Shown here: piece after piece, positions 1 through 9,676 of the stretch
Numbering within the stretch: the first letter of the stretch is position 1
Layout: every line of letters starts with the position of its first letter
NCBI GenBank assembly: GCA_024642805.1
Contig: JAHEAK010000150.1
Location: 1-9,677, forward strand
Length of the DNA: 9,677 bases
Direction of reading: 5' to 3'
Origin: Kofleriaceae bacterium
Lineage (GTDB): Bacteria > Myxococcota_A > Polyangia > Haliangiales > Haliangiaceae
Translations under genes and position numbers: made by a program
The notes under the pieces: model-generated
What the model saw: only the letters and a program-made list of their open reading frames with translations
Database searches by the model: none
Told to the model about the DNA's origin: nothing

Positions 1-2
1 AA

Positions 3-3188
<3,186 letters not shown>

Positions 3189-3190
3189 CG

Positions 3191-4255
3191 ATGACGCCTC
3201 GATACGCCCTTATCCCCTTGGCCCTGGCCTTCGCCGTGGCCAGTGCCGCTGCGTGCAAGAAGGACGCGGCCGACAAGCAGGGCCCCAAGGTCTCAACCAG
3301 CACGAGCGCTGGCGCCGTCCCCCAGACCGAAGCTGAGCTCGACGCGGTGGTTGCCACCATCGACGGGGTCAACATCACCGTCCGCGAATTCCAAGATCGC
3401 ATCAACCGCCAGTCGCCGTACATCCGCGCGCGCTACACCTCCACGGAGCAAAAGAAAGAGTTCCTCGACAACTTGGTCCGCTTCGAAGTCTTGGCCCAGC
3501 AAGCCAAGAAAGAGGGCTTCGATAAAGATCCGGATGTGGTCCGCTCGATGAAGCAGGTAATGATCCAAAAGCTCATGAAGGATCACTTCGAAAATGGCAT
3601 CCGCCCTGAGGATGTCAAAGACGAAGACATGAAGGCCTACTACGATCAGCACGCAGAGGAATTCCACAAACCAGAAGAAGTACGAGTTTCGGCCATTGTC
3701 TGCGACAAGAAGGTCTCCGCCCAGAAGGCAGCCACTGACGCTCTCGGCGAAAAGGGCTCATCCAACAAGGGATTCCGAGAACTCGTCGCGCTGTATTCGA
3801 CCGACGCAGACTCTAGGGAGCGCGGTGGCGACTTGCGCTACTTCACTGCCACCAGCACCGAGCTGCCCAAAGAAGTCGTCGACGCCGCATTCAAGCTGCT
3901 CAAGACCGGCGATGTGGTGGGTCCGATTGCCGCCTCCAACAAGAAGTTCTACGTGCTCAAGCAAACCGGTCATCGCAAAGCCATCGACAAGAGCTTCGAA
4001 GAGGTCAAGCGCCAGCTGCAAAACCGCCTGTACCGGGACATGCGCACCCAGGCGCAAAAAGACTTCATCGACAAACTCAAGGCCGAAGCCAAAATCGAAA
4101 TCTTCGCCAACAAGCTCGACGCCGTGCGCATCGATAACTCCGCCGCCAACAACGAATCCCACGGCCACGGGGCTGGCAATCTGCCGGCCATGCCGCCGAC
4201 CGATGAGCTCGGCGACCAACCCATGCTTCCCGACTCCAACCAGGCAACTCCCTGA
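3191..4255 (+). CDS. Parvulin-family (PpiC/SurA-like) lipoprotein, probably without isomerase activity
   Basis: A 354-residue exported protein. The N-terminus is a signal sequence (MTPRYALIPLALAFAVASAAAC) ending in a lipobox-like AAAC, so Cys22 is probably lipidated; Ala at -3 is less usual than Leu. A SurA_N-like helical region spans about residues 50-155 and a PpiC parvulin fold about 160-265, with LVALYSTD, GGDL and VVGPI visible. Aligned with its downstream neighbour, the two conserved parvulin histidines are replaced by Ala168 and Phe253, while the active-site Asp is kept. A chaperone or folding-assistant role is therefore more likely than prolyl isomerisation (inference). The last ~45 residues are a Pro/Asn/His-rich, probably disordered tail. 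The ATG at 3191 is chosen for its ribosome binding site and signal peptide. The gene follows mfd after 2 bases and overlaps the next gene by 1 base. Confidence 0.9.
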   Translation: MTPRYALIPLALAFAVASAAACKKDAADKQGPKVSTSTSAGAVPQTEAELDAVVATIDGVNITVREFQDRINRQSPYIRARYTSTEQKKEFLDNLVRFEVLAQQAKKEGFDKDPDVVRSMKQVMIQKLMKDHFENGIRPEDVKDEDMKAYYDQHAEEFHKPEEVRVSAIVCDKKVSAQKAATDALGEKGSSNKGFRELVALYSTDADSRERGGDLRYFTATSTELPKEVVDAAFKLLKTGDVVGPIAASNKKFYVLKQTGHRKAIDKSFEEVKRQLQNRLYRDMRTQAQKDFIDKLKAEAKIEIFANKLDAVRIDNSAANNESHGHGAGNLPAMPPTDELGDQPMLPDSNQATP

Positions 4256-5313
4256 TGCTGATCCAGGTCCAAACTATGATGCGCTCGCTACCCACGATTC
4301 TCTCTGCTAGTCTGCTGATTTCATTGGCAAGCAGCGCATGGGCGCAGCCCTCTGACGGTCCGAGTGTGCGGGATCATCGCAACGAGGTGGCCAGCGATGG
4401 GCCGGCCCCTCTGATCGTCGATCGGGTGGTGGCCGTGGTCAACGACGAGGTCATCCTCAGCACCGAGCTGATGATGCGTGTGGCACCCGCCGCCTTCGAG
4501 CTGCAAAAGATCAGTGACCCGCGCGAGCGCGCCCGTCGCCAAGCCAAGCTCGCCAACGACGTTCTCGAGGAGATGGTCAACGAGCAGCTGGTCACCCAGG
4601 CCGCACAATCGGCCAAGCTCGACGTTGGCGAAAAGGAAGTCGAGGCAGCCATCGCTGACCTCAAGAAGCAAAACAAGCTCGATGATGAGCAGCTTGCCGA
4701 CGCCATTCGTATGCAGGGCTACACCATGTCCAGCTATCGCAGCGACGTGCGCAACCAGATCTTGCGAATGCGGGCCGTCAACACCCTCGTGCGTCCACGA
4801 GTGTCTGTCACCGAAGACGATGTGCGCGCCAAGTACGATGAGCGTGCTCGCCGCTCGTCCCAGGTCAGCGAAGTCAAATTGCAACACATTCTGCTCGCCA
4901 TGCCCGCAGATGCCGACGAGGCTACCGTGCGCGATACCCGCGCCAAGGCGGCCGACATCCTCACACGCGCCAAGGCCGGAGAGGACTTCGCAAGCCTTGC
5001 TGCCACCTACTCAGATGATCCCGCAACCAAGAACATCGGTGGCGACCTGGGATGGATCAAGCACAACATGATCGCCACCGAGTGGGAGCTTGTCGTGTTC
5101 GCCATGGCCAAGGGCGAGACCCGAGGTCCCATCGTGGGTCCACGAGGCCTACACGTGTTCCGGGTCTCCGACGTCAAAGACAGCAAACAAGAGCCCTTTG
5201 CCGACGTGAAGGAGCAGCTGCGAAACGAGCTCTACAGGGTCGAAATGGACAAGCAGACCCGCTTATGGGTCGAAGAGTTGCGCAAGAAGGCGCACTTCGA
5301 ACTGATGCTCTGA
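4255..5313 (+). CDS. SurA-like periplasmic peptidyl-prolyl cis-trans isomerase (single parvulin domain)
   Basis: A 352-residue periplasmic chaperone/isomerase of the SurA type, a family that helps outer-membrane proteins fold. A signal peptide ends at AWA-Q (cleavage after residue 30). A SurA_N region follows (about 50-200: VVAVVNDEVI, then a helical part with EEMVNEQLV). One PpiC parvulin domain lies at about 205-305, with active-site His211 (QHILL), Asp255 (YSDDP) and His300 (GLHVF), plus GGDLGW. E. coli SurA has two parvulin domains in 428 residues; this protein has one. The start at 4255 forms TGATG with the previous stop. ATGs at 4276 and 4279 are plausible alternatives: they give a shorter, more typical signal peptide and have a weak AGG 8 or 11 bases upstream. 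The gene is the last of the mfd group. Confidence 0.93.
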   Translation: MLIQVQTMMRSLPTILSASLLISLASSAWAQPSDGPSVRDHRNEVASDGPAPLIVDRVVAVVNDEVILSTELMMRVAPAAFELQKISDPRERARRQAKLANDVLEEMVNEQLVTQAAQSAKLDVGEKEVEAAIADLKKQNKLDDEQLADAIRMQGYTMSSYRSDVRNQILRMRAVNTLVRPRVSVTEDDVRAKYDERARRSSQVSEVKLQHILLAMPADADEATVRDTRAKAADILTRAKAGEDFASLAATYSDDPATKNIGGDLGWIKHNMIATEWELVVFAMAKGETRGPIVGPRGLHVFRVSDVKDSKQEPFADVKEQLRNELYRVEMDKQTRLWVEELRKKAHFELML

Positions 5314-5390
5314 GCTGCTCGCCACAGGCATGAGCGCCCGCCCCCTGCATGTGAGGGTGGTGCTTATTTCAGCTTTTGAGCAAAGCCCCC

Positions 5391-5418
5391 TTCCCTGGGC
5401 CGATTCCGTGTCTACAAT
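5391..5418 (+). promoter_or_regulatory. Possible sigma70-type promoter before the PilZ gene
   Basis: TACAAT at 5413-5418 is a good -10 match, with only a weak -35 (TTCCCT, 5391-5396) at a 16-base spacing. It is the best candidate in the 169-base gap that separates the mfd group from the PilZ group, and it would leave a leader of about 60 bases. Nothing else convincing is seen in the gap, and no clear terminator follows the SurA-like gene, so read-through from upstream is also possible. Confidence 0.3.
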
Positions 5419-5482
5419 ACTGCTCACGCGAATCTGTCAGTGTGGACGCGCATTGGCGAAGTGACAAAAAAGGCCTGATTTC

Positions 5483-5788
5483 GTGATCCCTCGCAGTTCC
5501 ACCCGTCATCCCGTCAATATCGACGTCACCGTCATCCACGAAGAAAAGAGACACGACCATGTCATGGTCAATCTCTCGCTTGGTGGAGCTCTGCTCACCA
5601 CCGAAGAGCGCTTCCCTCTGGGCGCCTCTCTGGACCTGGTCTTCAGTGTGCCAACCGCCGAGACGCCTATCAATGTGAAGGCACTCGTTCGTTGGGTCAG
5701 CGAAGACTCGACCGGTGTGCAGTTCGACGGGCTCAGAGCCCGCGAAGTATGGTCCCTCAACGAATTCTTCAAACAGCTGCAGGGCTAG
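5483..5788 (+). CDS. PilZ domain protein, likely c-di-GMP receptor
   Basis: A 101-residue cytoplasmic protein that is almost entirely one PilZ domain, the family that binds cyclic di-GMP and relays it to partner proteins. Both ligand-binding motifs are present: RxxxR as R4-SST-R8, and N/DxSxxG as N30-LSLG-G35. The later β-barrel strands VRWV and TGVQF also fit PilZ. There is no receiver or enzyme domain, so any output must come from a partner. The start is GTG at 5483, with AAGG 9 bases upstream. The in-frame TGA at 5462 and the absence of any start codon between them rule out a longer form. The last 40 bases overlap the start of the PEGA gene, which suggests the two are made together. Stand-alone PilZ proteins of this size are abundant in myxobacteria (established). 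The target here is unknown. Confidence 0.92.
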   Translation: MIPRSSTRHPVNIDVTVIHEEKRHDHVMVNLSLGGALLTTEERFPLGASLDLVFSVPTAETPINVKALVRWVSEDSTGVQFDGLRAREVWSLNEFFKQLQG

Positions 5789-7008
5789 CTCTTAGCTCGC
5801 TCTTGCTGCTGACACGGGTTGCCTACGCCGAGGCACCGCTTGCTGCCGACGCTGCCTCCAACGCTGATGCGGCGGAGTCGAGCGAAGACAGTTTTCACCT
5901 GTCGACCATAGCCGTCGACCTTCGCCCTGGCGATGCCGAGACCCGCGGTCCAAGCCTCGACGCCTTCTTGGAGGCGATCGGCATGTACGGTGAGTTCACC
6001 TTGCCGAGTGACAACGAGCTCAACGCTCGGCTGCAGGCTCGGCCCTTCTCGGCCATCCTCGATCGCGGCTTGGCCACGCTGAGTGCGGCCATCTTGTCCT
6101 TCGGCACCCTCGATTGTGTGCAGACCGAGGAACGAGCGCACCGGGCGGCCCTGGACTTTGCGGCGGCGATGGCCGCTGGCGTCGACGCGCGCAAAGAGTT
6201 GCGCCAGGCACACCTCTACCTCTTCTTGTGCGCCGACCGAGGAGGGCGTGTCGACGATGCCATGGATGCCGCACGCGTTCTGCAGTCCCTTAGCGCCGAC
6301 GCTCGACCAAGCGAGATCAGCTTGAACACCTGGCAGAAGTATCCGAGCGTGGATACCCAGAGCAACCAGCGGCTCATTCCCGTGCAGATCGAGAGCGATC
6401 CGAGCGGGGCCGATGTGTGGATCGACTACCTCGGCGCGGGCCTCAGTCCCAGTACACACTACCTGAGCGAAGGCGCGCATGTGGTCGCGCTAGGCAAGGA
6501 TGGACGTGCCATCTCGCAGAGCATTCAGGTGCGCGGCAAGGGCCGGGTCTCCCTCAAGCTGCCAGACAACAGCTCGCGATGGGCCGGACTCGTCGACACC
6601 TTGCAGGCGGCTCGTGCCAAGACCGAAGCCAAGCGTGAAGAAGCAATGCGCAGCCTCATGTCCGCGACCGAGTCAGATGTCGCCTTCGTGTTGCGAGAAC
6701 CGGGGCGCATCGAGGTATGGATAGCTCCTAGCAATCGCGGCTCGGCGGATTTTGTTGGACACGCGCCCAATGCAGCCATCGCCGGCCAGCTTGCTCTGCA
6801 GGCCTTGCGCGATGCTGAGCGTGCGCCTGGCATCGATCCGAACTTTCCCTTACTGCGAGAAGGCGATACCACCTCTACGCGTGCCAGCAGCAATCGTCGC
6901 TGGTGGGTCTATGGCGTCGTGCTTGGCGCTGCCGCCATCGGTGCCGGCATCATCGTCGCGCAGGACCTGAGCGAAGACCGCCAACGCATCGAAGTTAGCC
7001 TGCCATGA
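5749..7008 (+). CDS. Secreted PEGA-domain protein with C-terminal membrane anchor
   Basis: A 419-residue envelope protein of unknown function. The start is placed at ATG 5749 because it gives a clean signal peptide (cleavage near VAYA-EA, residue 27). The frame is open further upstream (a TTG at 5692), but that would put about 19 extra residues before the signal. After an Ala/Ser-rich linker, a helical TPR-like region spans about 70-200, with two cysteines (C123, C161) and a WQKYPSVD motif at about 195-202. A PEGA-type β-domain follows at about 211-272 (DPSGADVWID, then LSEGAHVVALGKDG). A second short β segment (VAFVLREPGRIEVWIAP) lies near 311-327. A Gly/Ala-rich transmembrane helix sits at about 385-404, followed by a short tail. 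PEGA domains are thought to act in surface binding or assembly. The gene overlaps PilZ by 40 bases and the peptidase by 4, with no good ribosome binding site, so translation is probably coupled. Confidence 0.85.
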   Translation: MVPQRILQTAAGLALSSLLLLTRVAYAEAPLAADAASNADAAESSEDSFHLSTIAVDLRPGDAETRGPSLDAFLEAIGMYGEFTLPSDNELNARLQARPFSAILDRGLATLSAAILSFGTLDCVQTEERAHRAALDFAAAMAAGVDARKELRQAHLYLFLCADRGGRVDDAMDAARVLQSLSADARPSEISLNTWQKYPSVDTQSNQRLIPVQIESDPSGADVWIDYLGAGLSPSTHYLSEGAHVVALGKDGRAISQSIQVRGKGRVSLKLPDNSSRWAGLVDTLQAARAKTEAKREEAMRSLMSATESDVAFVLREPGRIEVWIAPSNRGSADFVGHAPNAAIAGQLALQALRDAERAPGIDPNFPLLREGDTTSTRASSNRRWWVYGVVLGAAAIGAGIIVAQDLSEDRQRIEVSLP

Positions 7009-7982
7009 GAGTGCCTCGCCCTCTTGCCCAGCTGGGCGCACTGGTCTTCCTTTGGTTTGCACTGGCGGCCGCCACCCTGCGCCTGCCCGTCGAAGTTCAC
7101 GGGCAAGGCGTTGAGGTGCGCGCCGAAGCAGGCATGGAGACCCTCGCCAAGCAAGTGGCCAAGCAAGCCCCGCGCATGCTCGAAAAGATCGCCGCTGACC
7201 TTCCCGACCTGGACGTGCCCACGAACGTCGAGATACGTCTGGTTCACAAGGCAAGCTCGCTGCCACTGGTGGCGCCGGCTGGCCGCGGCGCCCCGAGCTG
7301 GGCGGCAGGCGTTGCCTATCCCGACCTCGGTATCGTCTCGATCGCCCATGCCAGCGGTACCGAGCTCAATGACGTGCTCTCGGTGACCTCCCACGAACTG
7401 AGCCACCTGGCCCTCGGTGCTGCGCTGCACGGTCAGGCTCCTCGCTGGCTAAACGAAGGCTTTGCCTATCTGCATTCCTCCGATTGGTCAGCGGCGCGCA
7501 TGCAGGTCCTCACTGCGATGGCCTGGAGCGGCAACACCATTCCTTTCGACGATCTCGATCGCAGTTTTCCAGCGCAAGAACTCGAGGTGCACAAGGCCTA
7601 CGCGCAGAGCTACGACATGGTGGCCTTTCTGGCTCGTCGTGGACGCTATGCTGACAACAAAGACGAGGGCGATCGCTGGCCCTTTCGCGGCTTCCTGGCC
7701 CAAATCGCCAACGGTGCCTCCGTCGAAAAAGCTGCCATGCAGGCCTATGGCACCAGCCTCCACGATCTCTATCGCGAGTGGTACCAAGACCTGCGCAGTC
7801 GCTACATGCTCATTCCCGCCAGTCTCTTTGGCCTCTTCATCTGGACCTTCGCCGCCTTCTTGCTAGTCCTCGGTTATCTGCGCAAGACGCGCAACGCCAA
7901 GAAGATCCTCGCGCGCTGGGAAGAAGAAGAAGCCGAGCGAGCCCGTCAGCTGCAACAGGAACTCGGCTTCCAGCTCAACTGA
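7005..7982 (+). CDS. Membrane-tethered gluzincin metallopeptidase (peptidase MA-like)
   Basis: A 325-residue predicted zinc peptidase. An N-terminal hydrophobic segment (about residues 8-25) looks like a signal peptide or anchor. The catalytic core carries HELSH (H130, E131, H134) and, 16 residues after its end, WLNEGFAYL with E151. That is the usual gluzincin/peptidase-MA arrangement of two zinc histidines, a catalytic Glu and a third zinc ligand. A strong transmembrane helix lies at about 268-291. It is followed by a basic stretch (RKTRNAKK) and an acidic, Glu-rich, probably helical tail to residue 325. By the positive-inside rule the tail is cytoplasmic and the catalytic domain extracytoplasmic. 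The substrate is unknown. The start ATG overlaps the PEGA stop as ATGA, indicating translational coupling, and it is the last gene of the PilZ group. A catalytic role is likely because all motif residues are intact. Confidence 0.88.
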   Translation: MRVPRPLAQLGALVFLWFALAAATLRLPVEVHGQGVEVRAEAGMETLAKQVAKQAPRMLEKIAADLPDLDVPTNVEIRLVHKASSLPLVAPAGRGAPSWAAGVAYPDLGIVSIAHASGTELNDVLSVTSHELSHLALGAALHGQAPRWLNEGFAYLHSSDWSAARMQVLTAMAWSGNTIPFDDLDRSFPAQELEVHKAYAQSYDMVAFLARRGRYADNKDEGDRWPFRGFLAQIANGASVEKAAMQAYGTSLHDLYREWYQDLRSRYMLIPASLFGLFIWTFAAFLLVLGYLRKTRNAKKILARWEEEEAERARQLQQELGFQLN

Positions 7983-7991
7983 AGCACCCTG

Positions 7992-8015
7992 GTAGGCGCC
8001 TACGGAGGCGCCCAC
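7992..8015. terminator. GC-rich hairpin after the metallopeptidase gene (first of two)
   Basis: GGCGCC at 7995-8000 pairs with GGCGCC at 8007-8012 around a 6-base loop, extended by two more pairs beyond one mismatch (7992-7993 with 8014-8015). The perfect 12-base palindrome GTAGGCGCCTAC at 7992-8003 overlaps it and could form an alternative structure. It lies 10 bases after the peptidase stop. No T-run follows, so Rho-independent termination is uncertain. Confidence 0.5.
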
Positions 8016-8017
8016 TG

Positions 8018-8043
8018 AGGCGCGCTTGCTGGCAAGCGTGCCT
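8018..8043. terminator. 11-bp stem-loop between convergent genes (likely bidirectional terminator)
   Basis: The arms AGGCGCGCTTG (8018-8028) and CAAGCGTGCCT (8033-8043) pair over 11 positions, with one G-U wobble, around a 4-base CTGG loop. It is the strongest hairpin I found by eye. It lies between the plus-strand peptidase stop and the minus-strand regulator stop, where a shared terminator is expected. Neither side has a U-tract, so it may act with Rho or as a 3'-end stabiliser. Confidence 0.6.
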
Positions 8044-8104
8044 GCTGGCGGGCAACGAGAACTCGGTAGCTCTCGCTCTTGGGCTCATGCACAAGCGCTC
8101 GCGA

Positions 8105-9676
8105 TCAGCGAGACGCGTCTTCGAGATACAGGAAGTCCTTGGGCGGATTGAGGCTGTAGCCTGCTTCGCTCACCTGGATAAGCTCGATGCCGTCCTCACC
8201 CAGCAAGCGACGGATGCGCATGATGTTGGTGAAGAGCGCCGCGTCGTGGCGAAGCGGGTGGTATTCGACTTCCCACACCTGCTCGACGATTTCCTCTTTC
8301 GAGAAGACGTACATCGGGCGCGCCGCAAAGAGGAAGAGCAGGCGCTTGAGAAGCGAACGGCGTCGCAAGTCGGCAACCCCCTCGCCCTTCCTGACGATGA
8401 CCTGCCGAATGGCATCGACGACCAGGCTTCGCTCGTTCATGCCGAGCAAGTCTGGGCTGGCAGACGCCACAAAACTCTCGGCGCCGGCGGCATCCACGCA
8501 GCGGTACGGACGCGCAGAGCTAAAGCCAAGATCCGAGAGCATGCACTCGGCTGCCACGAGTGCCCGCTCGCTGGCGGTCGCAGCGCTTGCCGTGGGCAGT
8601 GTGCTGCGAGGATCGCTGTCGTCATGAGCGATAACTTCGAGTGCCTGGGCTGCAACCATTTGTTGCACGACAAGCCCGTACTCAGCGGCAAGCGACTTGG
8701 CGTCGCGGGCATAGACCGATGCTTCGCGCAAGTCTTCGCAGTCGCGGGCAAGCGCCGCCAAGACCAAGAGCGCTTCCACACGAGATTCGATACTGGCCGC
8801 GTGCAAGGACTCACGTGCTGAGCGAGACGCTGCAGCAGCTGCCGCCTTGCGATCGCCGCGAGCCAGCTCCAAACGAGCGACGATGGCCAGCGCCTTGCCA
8901 AGGTCGGCGCGATAGCCGAGTCGATCGGCTTCGACGGCGGCTTTGCGACCTCGCTGCAAGGCCATGGCCCCGTCGCCACAGGCGAGCGCCAGCTGCGCAC
9001 ATTCCAGCGACGACTCGCCTTCGACAGCGTTGCGATTGCCTCGGCAGGCCTGCAGGCCGCGCTCCAGAGCACGGGCAAGACCCAGGTGCGTGCTCGAGAG
9101 CGCCGTCCGCTCGACGAGCGCGAGTTGCTCGGCGGCCAAGTCATCGCGCAATTCGACGAGCGCAATGCGGGCCTGCAAGAGTTCGACGCAGGCAAGCATG
9201 GCCGTGAGACCGTAGCGAGCGGCGCCGGCCCCCAGGGCTACCAAAAGGCCGGCGGCTACTCGCAGGTGGCCGACTTCGACCAGCATCTCGGCCAGCTCAA
9301 GGTCTGCCCGCATCGCACCAAATTCATCTCCACGCTGACGGGCAGCCGCGATGATGTGTTGCAGATTTTCGATGGCAAGCTCGGTGTTGCCACTCTGGAA
9401 ATCCACGGCGGCTTCGCAGCGAGCGAGTTCATCGCGCAGAGGTACACAATCCACTTCGGCGACCGCTCGCTCGACCTGAGGTCGGAGCACACGTGCTTCG
9501 GCAAGACGTCCTTCTTGCACCAGATTACGCACGCGCTGCACCTCGACGCGAGCTGCAAGTTCACCGTCATCTGCGCAACCAGCGGCGCGCGCCAAAGCGG
9601 CGCGTGCGGCGCTGAGGTTGCCCCGGAAGGAATCCACCTGCGCGAAGCCAAGATGAAGATTGGCAAGCGACGATGC
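8105..9676 (-). CDS. TPR-rich transcriptional regulator with C-terminal OmpR-type winged helix (5'-truncated by window edge)
   Basis: 523 residues are visible and the frame is open to the window end; a GTG at 9637 is in frame, but repeat-like sequence continues upstream of it, so the true start is outside. Residues 1 to about 375 are Ala/Leu/Arg-rich helical repeats of TPR type (for example LHLGFAQVDSFRGNLSAARA at 7-26). A Ser/Thr/Ala linker near 360-380 follows. The end (about 414-511; 8141-8437) matches the Trans_reg_C winged helix: a β-sheet leader (SLVVDAIRQVIV), SKEEIVEQVW, a recognition-helix region with FTNIMRIRRLLG, and the final hairpin EAGYSL. No receiver domain is visible. Such TPR parts usually mediate protein contacts or sense ligands; related large regulators often carry an ATPase or kinase module further N-terminal, which cannot be tested here. 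It converges on the PilZ group and is transcribed separately. Its targets are unknown. Confidence 0.87.
   Translation of the reverse strand, partial: ASSLANLHLGFAQVDSFRGNLSAARAALARAAGCADDGELAARVEVQRVRNLVQEGRLAEARVLRPQVERAVAEVDCVPLRDELARCEAAVDFQSGNTELAIENLQHIIAAARQRGDEFGAMRADLELAEMLVEVGHLRVAAGLLVALGAGAARYGLTAMLACVELLQARIALVELRDDLAAEQLALVERTALSSTHLGLARALERGLQACRGNRNAVEGESSLECAQLALACGDGAMALQRGRKAAVEADRLGYRADLGKALAIVARLELARGDRKAAAAAASRSARESLHAASIESRVEALLVLAALARDCEDLREASVYARDAKSLAAEYGLVVQQMVAAQALEVIAHDDSDPRSTLPTASAATASERALVAAECMLSDLGFSSARPYRCVDAAGAESFVASASPDLLGMNERSLVVDAIRQVIVRKGEGVADLRRRSLLKRLLFLFAARPMYVFSKEEIVEQVWEVEYHPLRHDAALFTNIMRIRRLLGEDGIELIQVSEAGYSLNPPKDFLYLEDASR

Noticed and set aside
4321..4887. 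188-residue minus-strand open frame inside the SurA-like gene
   Set aside because: Antisense to a well-supported gene in the frame expected to stay open in G+C-rich DNA; no motifs.
5341..5400. Possible terminator hairpins after the SurA-like gene (CCCT/AGGG and GCCC/GGGC)
   Set aside because: Stems of only 4 pairs with loops of 7-8 bases and no T-run; too weak to call.
5376..5418. TTGAGC at 5376 paired with TACAAT at 5413 as a promoter
   Set aside because: The spacing is 31 bases, far from the 16-18 needed, so only the -10 element is kept with a weaker -35.
5785..6480. 231-residue minus-strand open frame opposite the PEGA gene
   Set aside because: The plus strand has a signal peptide, PEGA domain and membrane helix; the antisense frame has nothing recognisable.
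8098..8112. Short CTCGC/GCGAG inverted repeat over the regulator stop codon
   Set aside because: A 5-bp stem in G+C-rich sequence is expected by chance; the stronger hairpins are at 7992-8043.
7778..8821. 347-residue plus-strand open frame across the convergent intergenic gap
   Set aside because: It runs out of frame through the peptidase end, through the hairpins and antisense to the winged-helix region; composition is Arg/His/Ala-rich shadow.
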